5,789 nt of DNA from Gammaproteobacteria bacterium. Its GTDB lineage: Bacteria > Pseudomonadota > Gammaproteobacteria > Pseudomonadales > Pseudohongiellaceae. The notes below the pieces were generated by a model, which ran no database searches, was not told the origin of the DNA, and saw nothing but the letters and a program-made list of their open reading frames with translations. The translations under genes and the position numbers were made by a program. The DNA lies in contig JAESUT010000085.1 of NCBI GenBank assembly GCA_016762995.1, positions 6,281-12,069 of the forward strand, in the 5' to 3' direction. Shown here piece by piece: positions 1 to 5,789 of the stretch (position 1 is the stretch's first letter; each line of letters begins with the position of its first letter).

Positions 1-15
1 CTAGATGGCATTCTT

Positions 16-58
16 GTTTCTCACAGATGATTGTTTCTCATAGATGATGATTTCTCAT
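16..58. repeat. 17-base imperfect tandem repeat at the symporter 3' end
   Basis: Two units at 16-32 and 33-49 match at 15 of 17 positions (gtttctca, c or t, agatgat, t or g). A partial third unit starts at 50. The shared word tttctca lies at 17-23, 34-40 and 51-57, exactly 17 bases apart. Because 17 is not a multiple of 3, the minus-strand word TGAGAAA is read in all three frames in turn, and its last copy supplies the TGA stop of the symporter gene. This looks like a local slippage duplication that reset the C-terminus. Confidence 0.8.
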
Positions 59-1433
59 CGAATTCTCCGGCATCAATTCGCGCAAAATAGACGCTCGCTA
101 CCTTCTTAACCTTCGGCGCCAACAGTAGCGTCGAGACCATAGTCGGTATCGCCATCGTCGCGTACATGCCATCCAGAAGATTGATCACCACATCCAGCGA
201 GACTACTGCACCGGCAATTATCAGCGCCATATAAGCATACATATAGAGTTTCTCTTTTGACGCGCCAAAGAGAAAACCCATGCACTTGCTGCCGTAGTAC
301 CAATAGGTGAGTATCGTCGTCGTGCTCAACACGGTAACCATGATCAGCAGCAAATAGGCACCGTAGCCTGGAAACACCTGCTCATAGGCCTGTGTAGTCA
401 TCGTGATGCCAACTGCACCGTCTTCCCATACACCGGTGACCAATAGGGCCATCGCCGTGCAGGTACAGACGATCAGGGTATCGGCGATAGGGCCTATCAT
501 GGCGACCAGGCCCTCGCGGGCCGGCTCATTTGTCTTGGCTGCGCCATGAGCGAGAGACTCTGTACCTATTCCTGCTTCATTAGAGAACGCACCGCGCTGC
601 ACGCCAATCAGAATCACTGCACCAAGCACGCCTCCCGATACAGCCTCTCCGGTAAAGGCATCGGTAATAATAAGCACAAACATGGCAGGTATCTCGCCGA
701 GGTGGCTCGCCAGCAACACCCCAGTGACCAGGAAATAGAAGATCACCATCGCAGGCACCACCTTGCCCGCGATCAATGACACTCTCTTCACCTTTCCTAG
801 GGCAACGCTAAACATAATGATGGCAAGAACAACACCGGCGCCGAAGTCGAAACTAAAATGCTCTTCGCTTGTAGCCATCCCTGCAGGGATGGCTATGACA
901 TCACGCAGAATCTGCACCAATTGATTCACCTGAAATACAGGCAGCGTTCCTACCATCCCTGCTATGGCAAACATCCATGCTAGAGGCAGCCACTTGCGAC
1001 CTAGCCCCTCGCGAATCACGTACATCGGACCGCCTTGCAGCTTGCCCTCGTCGTCTCGGCCACGATACATAATCGCCAGAGAGGCGGTATAAAATTTAGT
1101 AGATATTCCGACGATGGCAGTAATCCACATCCAGAATATTGCACCCGGGCCACCCACCGTGATCGCCACTGCTACGCCGGTAATATTGCCTAGACCCATG
1201 GTTCCCGCCAATGCAGTAGCGAGCGCACCATAGTGACTGATGTCCCCGGATACTGCCTCGGAAGTGTCATCAAATTTGCCTTTCAGCAATGCGATGCTAT
1301 GGGAGAAATAACGAAAGTGGCGCAGCCTGGAATGAACCATGAAGAAGCAGCCACCGCCCACCAGCAGAATAACTAGCGGTAAGCCCCACATGAAATTGGT
1401 ATAGGCAGCGATCGCTGCTTCGACTGAATCCAT
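21..1433 (-). CDS. Sodium:alanine/glycine symporter, AGCS family
   Basis: Integral inner-membrane carrier that by family imports alanine, glycine or a similar small neutral amino acid with Na+. The 470-residue length fits the family. Numbering is from the ATG at 1433. The first hydrophobic helix is near residues 17-35. The family signature follows at about 71-103 (ATALAGTMGLGNITGVA, then GGPGAIFWMW), then GGPMYVI near 134-140, RGAFSNEAGIGT near 280-291, and the late TYWYYGSKCMGFLFG segment near 376-390. About ten hydrophobic segments are visible. A GTG one codon upstream (1436) is an alternative start: AGGGA at 1445-1449 lies 8 bases from GTG and 11 from ATG, so the start is uncertain by one codon. 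The hydrophilic C-terminal tail is encoded by a 17-base tandem repeat. The substrate cannot be fixed from sequence; the family call is firm. The 119-base upstream gap suggests its own promoter. Confidence 0.95.
   Translation of the reverse strand: MDSVEAAIAAYTNFMWGLPLVILLVGGGCFFMVHSRLRHFRYFSHSIALLKGKFDDTSEAVSGDISHYGALATALAGTMGLGNITGVAVAITVGGPGAIFWMWITAIVGISTKFYTASLAIMYRGRDDEGKLQGGPMYVIREGLGRKWLPLAWMFAIAGMVGTLPVFQVNQLVQILRDVIAIPAGMATSEEHFSFDFGAGVVLAIIMFSVALGKVKRVSLIAGKVVPAMVIFYFLVTGVLLASHLGEIPAMFVLIITDAFTGEAVSGGVLGAVILIGVQRGAFSNEAGIGTESLAHGAAKTNEPAREGLVAMIGPIADTLIVCTCTAMALLVTGVWEDGAVGITMTTQAYEQVFPGYGAYLLLIMVTVLSTTTILTYWYYGSKCMGFLFGASKEKLYMYAYMALIIAGAVVSLDVVINLLDGMYATMAIPTMVSTLLLAPKVKKVASVYFARIDAGEFDEKSSSMRNNHL
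872..895. repeat. Perfect 24-base palindrome inside the symporter gene
   Basis: The two 12-base arms, tagccatccctg and cagggatggcta, are exact reverse complements with no spacer, centred between 883 and 884. In the symporter frame it encodes about residues 179-187 (IAIPAGMA region), just before a polar stretch TSEEHFSFDFG that is probably a loop between membrane segments. The mRNA could form a strong hairpin here, and the DNA a cruciform. There is no T-run next to it, so it does not look like an intrinsic terminator. Its function, if any, is unknown. Confidence 0.85.
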
Positions 1434-1444
1434 CACAGACTACT

Positions 1445-1449
1445 TCCCT
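1445..1449 (-). promoter_or_regulatory. Candidate ribosome binding site of the symporter gene
   Basis: The minus strand reads AGGGA here, 8 bases before a GTG (1436) and 11 bases before the adjacent ATG (1433). The overlapping GGAAG lies 6 and 9 bases away respectively. It supports initiation at this point but does not decide between the two neighbouring codons. Confidence 0.5.
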
Positions 1450-1521
1450 GCTTTGTGACAAGTTCGATTCTGACTAGTACTGAGATAAACCTACTCCGCT
1501 TGATCTTCATAGAAATACACC

Positions 1522-1543
1522 CGGCACCCGCATGGCGGAGCCG
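1522..1543 (-). terminator. GC-rich hairpin after the secreted-protein gene, possible terminator
   Basis: The sequence pairs as cggc/gccg outside and ccgc/gcgg inside, with a small asymmetric internal loop (ac against a) and an atg loop. It starts 9 bases after the TGA stop of the upstream gene, where a terminator would be expected. The following minus-strand bases (GGTGTATTTCT) are only moderately T-rich, so it may be a weak terminator or an mRNA 3'-end stabiliser. The hairpin is seen directly; its role is inferred. Confidence 0.4.
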
Positions 1544-1552
1544 AGCCGTAAT

Positions 1553-2542
1553 TCACTGTGCGTTCCTGGCATCTGCCTCATGACGACGCTCTCCAGCGAG
1601 TATGGCAGGCATCGCATAGTTGCCCTCGTGGCAAGCATATTCATACATGTCTTCGCCGGTATACATCGGCATCTCGGCAGTCCATGGCTGCGTGTACAGG
1701 TCTGGGTCGTCGATGGTAAAGGTATAATGGAGCTTGTCATCGGCCACGCGAGTAAATCGCTCCGTCAACAGAATATTACTGGAGATTAATCGTTCTTTAG
1801 CAACTTGCCAGCCATTAAAGTCTTTCGTTTGCACTACCAATGTATTCCCATCGTAGTAGCCTATCGAATCACCCAACCACTTATCAAAGGGCAGCTCTTT
1901 AAACTCCTGATCGATTCGCACGATACGCGCGTTATGCACCATCTCTGCTAGCAGCATTACATGAGTCGGCCCTTGCACGATCTGCATATGGTTGTTGTAG
2001 AGGCTACTCATGAACGGCGCTGTTGAAGCGAAACTTATGAGACACCGGTCCGAGAGAGTCCTTCCCTCCGGCCCATCGCTCTCTGCCAAGCCCATAGGCA
2101 ACTCATCCTGTTGAGACCGACGAACTGCCTGCCCCTCTTCTCTCCATGGAATCTGGCCATCAGGCGGGTCTACGATGAGGGACGTTCGATACTTTCCGTT
2201 CATCTCAGCAAGAGCATCACCCGGTGTAATCCAGAAACCGTTGTAGCCGCCCACGTTTTCAGGCCCGGGGGCTTCAGCCCCTGTTGCCTCAAGAAAAGCG
2301 AGGAAGTCCGGCGTTGAAACCATCTTCGCCAACATTGTTTCCTCGTCTACTTCTAACTCGCCGTCATAGACATCGGCACGCTCTAGGCCGGTTCGAGTCT
2401 TGTAGTTCCATACTCCCTGCACATCCGGCACGCCAAAGTCTGTCTTAGGCGGCACATAATCCTCAGCAGCAAAGGCGAGTGGCCCTGCGAACGCGGCAAC
2501 TATCAGGCTGGCCATCGCTGTAGTCCGAAAGTGAGCTCTCAT
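1553..2542 (-). CDS. Secreted protein of unknown function
   Basis: A 329-residue exported protein with no function I can assign. The ATG at 2542 is preferred because AAGGA at 2550-2554 sits 7 bases upstream and the protein then begins with a clean signal peptide (MRAHFRTTAMASLIVAAFAG, cleavage probably after AFA near residue 25). A start at the TTG at 2578 would add 12 residues before it. The mature part is soluble and rich in acidic and aromatic residues. Conspicuous blocks are GVPDVQGVWNYKTRTG near 37-52, YRTSLIVDPPDGQIPW near 118-133, LSDRCLIS near 163-170, YNNHMQIVQGP near 182-192, WLGDSIGYYDGNTLVVQT near 222-239, and YEYACHEGNYAM near 300-311. It has only two cysteines (about 167 and 304), which could form a disulfide. 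From memory these blocks recur in uncharacterised secreted proteins of environmental proteobacteria and Acidobacteria, often in several paralogues. I see no known catalytic motif. It lies between a peptidase and an amino-acid importer. Confidence 0.85.
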   Translation of the reverse strand: MRAHFRTTAMASLIVAAFAGPLAFAAEDYVPPKTDFGVPDVQGVWNYKTRTGLERADVYDGELEVDEETMLAKMVSTPDFLAFLEATGAEAPGPENVGGYNGFWITPGDALAEMNGKYRTSLIVDPPDGQIPWREEGQAVRRSQQDELPMGLAESDGPEGRTLSDRCLISFASTAPFMSSLYNNHMQIVQGPTHVMLLAEMVHNARIVRIDQEFKELPFDKWLGDSIGYYDGNTLVVQTKDFNGWQVAKERLISSNILLTERFTRVADDKLHYTFTIDDPDLYTQPWTAEMPMYTGEDMYEYACHEGNYAMPAILAGERRHEADARNAQ

Positions 2543-2549
2543 GGAAGTA

Positions 2550-2554
2550 TCCTT
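2550..2554 (-). promoter_or_regulatory. Ribosome binding site fixing the secreted-protein start
   Basis: The minus strand reads AAGGA, 7 bases before the ATG at 2542. Neither the upstream in-frame TTG (2578) nor the ATG (2566) has a comparable site, so this decides the start and gives a normal signal peptide. Confidence 0.75.
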
Positions 2555-2584
2555 AATCAAATTCATTGATGGGCTCAATGGCCC

Positions 2585-2625
2585 TGTTTTATAAACCTGT
2601 TCTTATAAACCTATTCTTATAAACC
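2585..2625. repeat. Three tandem 13-14 base AT-rich repeats upstream of the secreted-protein gene
   Basis: Units lie at 2585-2597 (tgttttataaacc), 2598-2611 (tgttcttataaacc) and 2612-2625 (tattcttataaacc). On the minus strand each reads GGTTTATAAG or GGTTTATAAA followed by A/C-rich bases, so each contains a TATAAG or TATAAA word resembling a -10 box. They sit 43-83 bases before the ATG at 2542. No convincing -35 element at 16-18 bases is visible. Possible roles are a promoter region or a repeated operator; they may also be a slippage array with no role. Confidence 0.7.
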
Positions 2626-2695
2626 TAGAGTTGAAGCTTAATGCAGCCGACAGCGCGCTTGCAAGGCCCGCAGTACACACCAGATAAACTGGGGT

Positions 2696-5062
2696 CTACC
2701 GGACGTTATCGGCAAAGACAAATTCTGATGGAGGTTGCAGGCCACGAAGATTTTCCACAAAATAGTCCCAGCGCCGCTTCATGAAATAGCGCCTGTTTCC
2801 GAAACCGTGACTAGCATTGGGCAAAACTACTAGGTCGAAGTCCTTGTCAGCGTCGATTAGGGCCTCGACTACCAACAGGGTACTGGAAGGATGTACATTG
2901 GTATCAAGCATGCCGTGGGCAAGCAACAGCTTGCCTTCCAAGTTGGCCGCTAGCAATTGGTTCGCTTGATTGTCGTAGTTCGTAGTGACGACTGGCTCGT
3001 CTTCGTCTGAATTGCTCTCAGAAAATGTCTCTAACAATCCCTGCCACTTCTCGCCCCAGTCGTCCTCGTAGTTCCGATTATCATGATTGCCCGCGCCGGA
3101 TACGGCGACCTTATAGAAATCTGGATAGCGCAGTATTCCTGCAGTCGATGCGAAGCCACCACCGGAATGCCCCCAGATGCCCACTCGATCGAGATCCATC
3201 CACGGATTGTCTGCCGCTAACTGTCTGATTCCTGCAATCTGATCTGGCAGGCCGTTGTCGCCCATGTCGCCATAGTAGGCATCGTGAAAAGACTTCGACC
3301 GTCCCGGCGTGCCCATGGCGTCCAATTCGACCACGATGAATCCAAGCTCCGCTAAGGACTGCTTGTCATTGCGCGAGGCGCGAAACGATCGCGTGCCGAC
3401 ACTACCACTCTGTGGACCAGGGTAGAGATAGTTCAATACTGGATAGGATTTTGTCTCATCGAAATTAGAGGGTTTGTAGAGTAAGCCGTAGAGCTCAGTG
3501 ACCTGATCTCTGGCCTTTACGCTAAATGGAATCGGCGCCACCCAGCCACTTGCGATTAGTGGCTCGATATCCGCTTCTTCGAGAACCAACTGCGTCTCGC
3601 CTGCTGCGTTGCGTACAACCCAGGTTGGAGCGGTATTCGGTGTTGAATAAGCATCACTAAAATATTCAGCAGACTCGGACCAGCTAATCTGATGATTGGC
3701 AATCTCGGGGGTTAAATTTGTCAGTGCAGACCCATCGAAATTGATCCGATACAGGTACTGAAAATAGGGGTCGCCTGACTCGCGATTCGAACCGAGAAAA
3801 TAGATCTTCTCGTTCTCTAAATCGACCTGCTGAATCTGCAGCACAGCCCAACTGCCCTCGGTGATCTGCCGCTTCAATTCACCTGACTGTAGGTCGTGTA
3901 AATAGAGATGCCCCCAATTGTCTTGTTCAGAGAACCAGATAAACTCATTTCTCTCGGGAAAGACGCGCCAATTGGCAGCGTTGTATCCAGATTCGTAGTA
4001 GGTCTCGACCTCTTCGCGATAGACCGGCCTCACCTCACCTGTTTCTGGATCGGCAATCTGCAGCTGTGCAATTTTATGATCCCGCGACGAAGAAACGAAT
4101 GACAGTGTCTCGCTGTCTTCGCTCCACTCCACGTCTAGAAACACACCGCCGCGGCCAGCGATGTGATCACTGGTAGTCGATCTATGGGGGTCGGGTGACA
4201 GTTTTAAAGCAGTAACACGCGGTTCATCTTCCAAATGAATCACGATTCGCTCGATCATGAATATGGTGTCATCGCCTGGCAACGGATACTTCCAAGCATC
4301 TAACTCGCCATGACCTACCTGCGTAGACCACAGATACATCTCGCCTACATTTCTACCGTCGTGCCGGAAGGTAGCTATCTTGGAGGAGTCCGGAGACCAC
4401 AACAACACCGGACCCTCGTCGCGCAGCCAGCCCGCATTATTGGTCGCATAACCATAGTCCTGCTCACCATCGAAGGTAAGTTGAGTCACCTCATTGCTCG
4501 CCGTGTCGCGAACCCAAAGGTTATGCTCATCGATAAAAGCCGCTGCCGCACCATCTGGGGAGATAAACTCATTGGACGAAGTCTCAGCGAGCTGGTTAAG
4601 CGTGTAGTCTCTCAAGTCCAGCACATAACTTTGATCATCAAAATCGAATTCGAGCCGCTCTGGCGCATCGAAGAGATGTATCCGCGACAGACTCAAATCA
4701 TCCGCGTCAACTTCCTCCTCTGCATAGGCCTTGAGCTCGGCTGCTAGACGAGTCACATCGAAAAGTGGTGACTTCTGCCCCGTCTGCACATCCACCAAAA
4801 TATAATCAGAACCGTTCTCGGTTGAGCGGCGATAGATCAATCGATCATCAAGCTGCCAGTACTGGGCAAGGATATTGCCCTGGACCAAATCCGCCGTATT
4901 GACTGCAAGAAAGCTTTGCGCACGCGCATAGTCAGCGGCGGTTATGCTTTCCAACTTAGGGGAGGCCGACGCCGCTGTCTCGTTATTAAGCTCCGGCGAA
5001 CAAGCTTGAATGAAGGCAAGGAAAAATAGAACTACGCCGCTACGTCTAATCGTGTAATCCAT
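2696..5062 (-). CDS. S9 family serine peptidase (DPP IV-like), probable lipoprotein
   Basis: A cell-envelope peptidase of the prolyl oligopeptidase family, 788 residues from the ATG at 5062 (about the DPP IV length). The N-terminus (RRS, hydrophobic GVVLFFLAF, then IQAC) is a type II lipoprotein signal with lipidated Cys21; Ser at +2 suggests the outer membrane. A beta-propeller domain spans about residues 80-500, with SPDG/SPDS blade motifs near 168 and 223. The C-terminal alpha/beta-hydrolase domain spans about 510-775. The catalytic triad is readable: Ser633 in GHSGGG, Asp720 in HGMLD, His752 in ASHGFG. Tyr547 in LYPGP matches the oxyanion tyrosine. The Glu-Glu pair that binds the peptide N-terminus in true DPP IV is not visible; the corresponding stretch, about 199-225, reads EQDYGYATNNAGW then RDEGP. 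Strict dipeptidyl-peptidase activity is therefore uncertain. A TTG at 5065 is an alternative start one codon upstream. Only 38 bases separate it from purC. Confidence 0.92.
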   Translation of the reverse strand: MDYTIRRSGVVLFFLAFIQACSPELNNETAASASPKLESITAADYARAQSFLAVNTADLVQGNILAQYWQLDDRLIYRRSTENGSDYILVDVQTGQKSPLFDVTRLAAELKAYAEEEVDADDLSLSRIHLFDAPERLEFDFDDQSYVLDLRDYTLNQLAETSSNEFISPDGAAAAFIDEHNLWVRDTASNEVTQLTFDGEQDYGYATNNAGWLRDEGPVLLWSPDSSKIATFRHDGRNVGEMYLWSTQVGHGELDAWKYPLPGDDTIFMIERIVIHLEDEPRVTALKLSPDPHRSTTSDHIAGRGGVFLDVEWSEDSETLSFVSSSRDHKIAQLQIADPETGEVRPVYREEVETYYESGYNAANWRVFPERNEFIWFSEQDNWGHLYLHDLQSGELKRQITEGSWAVLQIQQVDLENEKIYFLGSNRESGDPYFQYLYRINFDGSALTNLTPEIANHQISWSESAEYFSDAYSTPNTAPTWVVRNAAGETQLVLEEADIEPLIASGWVAPIPFSVKARDQVTELYGLLYKPSNFDETKSYPVLNYLYPGPQSGSVGTRSFRASRNDKQSLAELGFIVVELDAMGTPGRSKSFHDAYYGDMGDNGLPDQIAGIRQLAADNPWMDLDRVGIWGHSGGGFASTAGILRYPDFYKVAVSGAGNHDNRNYEDDWGEKWQGLLETFSESNSDEDEPVVTTNYDNQANQLLAANLEGKLLLAHGMLDTNVHPSSTLLVVEALIDADKDFDLVVLPNASHGFGNRRYFMKRRWDYFVENLRGLQPPSEFVFADNVR

Positions 5063-5071
5063 CAATGCGAG

Positions 5072-5077
5072 CCTCTC
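5072..5077 (-). promoter_or_regulatory. Candidate ribosome binding site of the S9 peptidase gene
   Basis: The minus strand reads GAGAGG, 9 bases before the ATG at 5062 and 6 bases before the adjacent TTG at 5065. ATG is preferred by codon identity, but the spacing allows either. The site lies in the short gap after purC, so the peptidase can be translated from a purC transcript. Confidence 0.6.
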
Positions 5078-5100
5078 ATGTGCAACAGGGGAAGTAGACG

Positions 5101-5789
5101 TTACAGGAGTGCGTCCAATATTAAATCAACCGATTCGACTATGCGCTGATCTCGCGGCCGTAGGTCTGGCGCAAATTCGACGCCGGTTAAGTGCTGCAAG
5201 CCTTCAATATAGCGCACCGCAATCTCGCCCGCCTGTTCGTCAGAGAATTGTTGGTCCTTTTCCTTCACCATGCCGCGCGCAAATTCTTTGGAGAATGAAA
5301 CTGGCTTGCCATCTCTATGCAGGACATCGCCATTGTCATCCAAGCGCCAGAAGCGTGACGAATCCATAGTATAGAGTTCATCGGCAGCCACTATCACGCC
5401 CTCGCTGTTGATGCCGTGTTCGGTCTTGGTATCCACCAACACCATGCCACGCCCAGCCAGATACTGAGTGATCATGCCGAAGGCCATTAGGGACGAGTTG
5501 CGAATTTGATTGTATTGCCCCTGAGTGCACACGCCACTTCGAATCAATGATTCTGCGTCGGTAGTCTTATCTACCTTGTCCTTGGTGCTAGGAGTATCCA
5601 TGACATAGGGCAGAATACCGTTAGGCACCAGATCCGCGACGCTCAGCTCATGACCGGCATAGTGCAGCACGCTCTCACCTGCATCTTTAGCCTGCATCCA
5701 GTGCTGGTACAAAGACGTGGAAGTCGAGCTTTCCGCGTTAAAGAGCCGCAGCACGTTCTCAAGGCTCACTAGCTCCAAATTCTCAGCGG
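5101..5789 (-). CDS. purC: Phosphoribosylaminoimidazole-succinocarboxamide synthase, N-terminus off the window
   Basis: A cytoplasmic enzyme of de novo purine synthesis that joins CAIR and aspartate with ATP to give SAICAR. The frame is open to the window edge (228 codons visible). The only early start-like codon, a TTG at 5778, is internal, so the gene is partial and the N-terminal nucleotide-binding part is missing. In visible numbering: SSTSTSLY at 20-27 matches the segment after the usual RGYxxGS substrate loop; TPSTK at 65-69 matches the family TPTTK; LVDTKTEHG at 117-125 matches the D-x-K-x-E signature; DELYTMDSSRFW at 136-147 matches the D-E-x-x-T-P-D-S-S-R-F-W block. The order resembles the longer ADE1-type enzymes more than the short E. 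coli form. Departures include LRLFNAESS where VRGYxxGS is expected, and H for F in the second signature. It ends in TAA, 38 bases before the peptidase start. Confidence 0.88.
   Translation of the reverse strand, partial: AENLELVSLENVLRLFNAESSTSTSLYQHWMQAKDAGESVLHYAGHELSVADLVPNGILPYVMDTPSTKDKVDKTTDAESLIRSGVCTQGQYNQIRNSSLMAFGMITQYLAGRGMVLVDTKTEHGINSEGVIVAADELYTMDSSRFWRLDDNGDVLHRDGKPVSFSKEFARGMVKEKDQQFSDEQAGEIAVRYIEGLQHLTGVEFAPDLRPRDQRIVESVDLILDALL

Noticed and set aside
1451..1462. Short imperfect inverted repeat ctttgtgacaag upstream of the symporter
   Set aside because: The arms are about 5 bases and imperfect, which is common by chance. It overlaps no clear promoter elements.
1532..1789. 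An 85-codon plus-strand open frame starting in the gap below the secreted-protein gene
   Set aside because: It runs antisense into the conserved C-terminal blocks of the secreted protein, and its start lies within the GC-rich hairpin. It is best explained as a shadow frame.
2566..2578. Upstream in-frame starts (ATG at 2566, TTG at 2578) for the secreted protein
   Set aside because: They lack a good ribosome binding site and would put extra residues before a normal signal peptide. The ATG at 2542 has AAGGA at 7 bases.
2680..2692. Small inverted repeat ccag-ataaa-ctgg just after the peptidase stop
   Set aside because: The stem is only 4 bases with no following T-run on the minus strand, so it is too weak to call a terminator.
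4310..4747. A 145-codon open frame on the plus strand
   Set aside because: It lies wholly antisense to the S9 peptidase propeller region, which has clear family motifs. Its translation has no recognisable domain and no good ribosome binding site was seen.
5101..5778. Treating the TTG at 5778 as the true start of purC
   Set aside because: The frame stays open to the window edge, and the family needs a further N-terminal region of roughly 100 or more residues. The gene is cut by the window.

Overview
The window holds four protein genes, all on the minus strand. In transcription order (high to low coordinate) they are: the 3' part of a purC-type gene for purine synthesis, a lipoprotein-type S9 family serine peptidase, a secreted protein of unknown function, and a sodium:alanine/glycine symporter of the AGCS family. 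Coding density is about 93%, no stretch over 300 bases lacks a gene, and I see no RNA genes, CRISPR arrays, transposases or phage genes.

The organism is most likely a Gram-negative, aerobic, probably marine or brackish gammaproteobacterium. Reasons: a lipobox signal on the peptidase and a classical signal peptide on the unknown protein; sodium-coupled amino-acid uptake; Shine-Dalgarno sites upstream of the starts; roughly balanced base composition; and a resemblance, recalled rather than searched, of the unknown protein and the divergent PurC to proteins of marine Gammaproteobacteria. This is inference from protein style, not a placement.

Layout: 5101-5789 is purC, cut by the window edge so its N-terminal part is missing. 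Only 38 bases separate it from the S9 peptidase (2696-5062), with no visible terminator, so the two may be co-transcribed. A 153-base gap then carries three tandem AT-rich repeats before the unknown secreted protein (1553-2542). That gene is followed by a GC-rich hairpin at 1522-1543 and a 119-base gap leading to the symporter (21-1433). The symporter gene contains a perfect 24-base palindrome and ends in a 17-base tandem repeat.

A reasonable reading of the last three genes is a scavenging theme: a cell-envelope peptidase releases small peptides or amino acids, and a sodium symporter imports amino acids. The unknown secreted protein has no assigned role. I do not see a clear new multi-gene system. 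The most distinctive items are the exact 24-base palindrome, the loss of the usual dipeptidyl-peptidase glutamate pair in the S9 enzyme, the atypical PurC, and the repeat arrays at gene edges.
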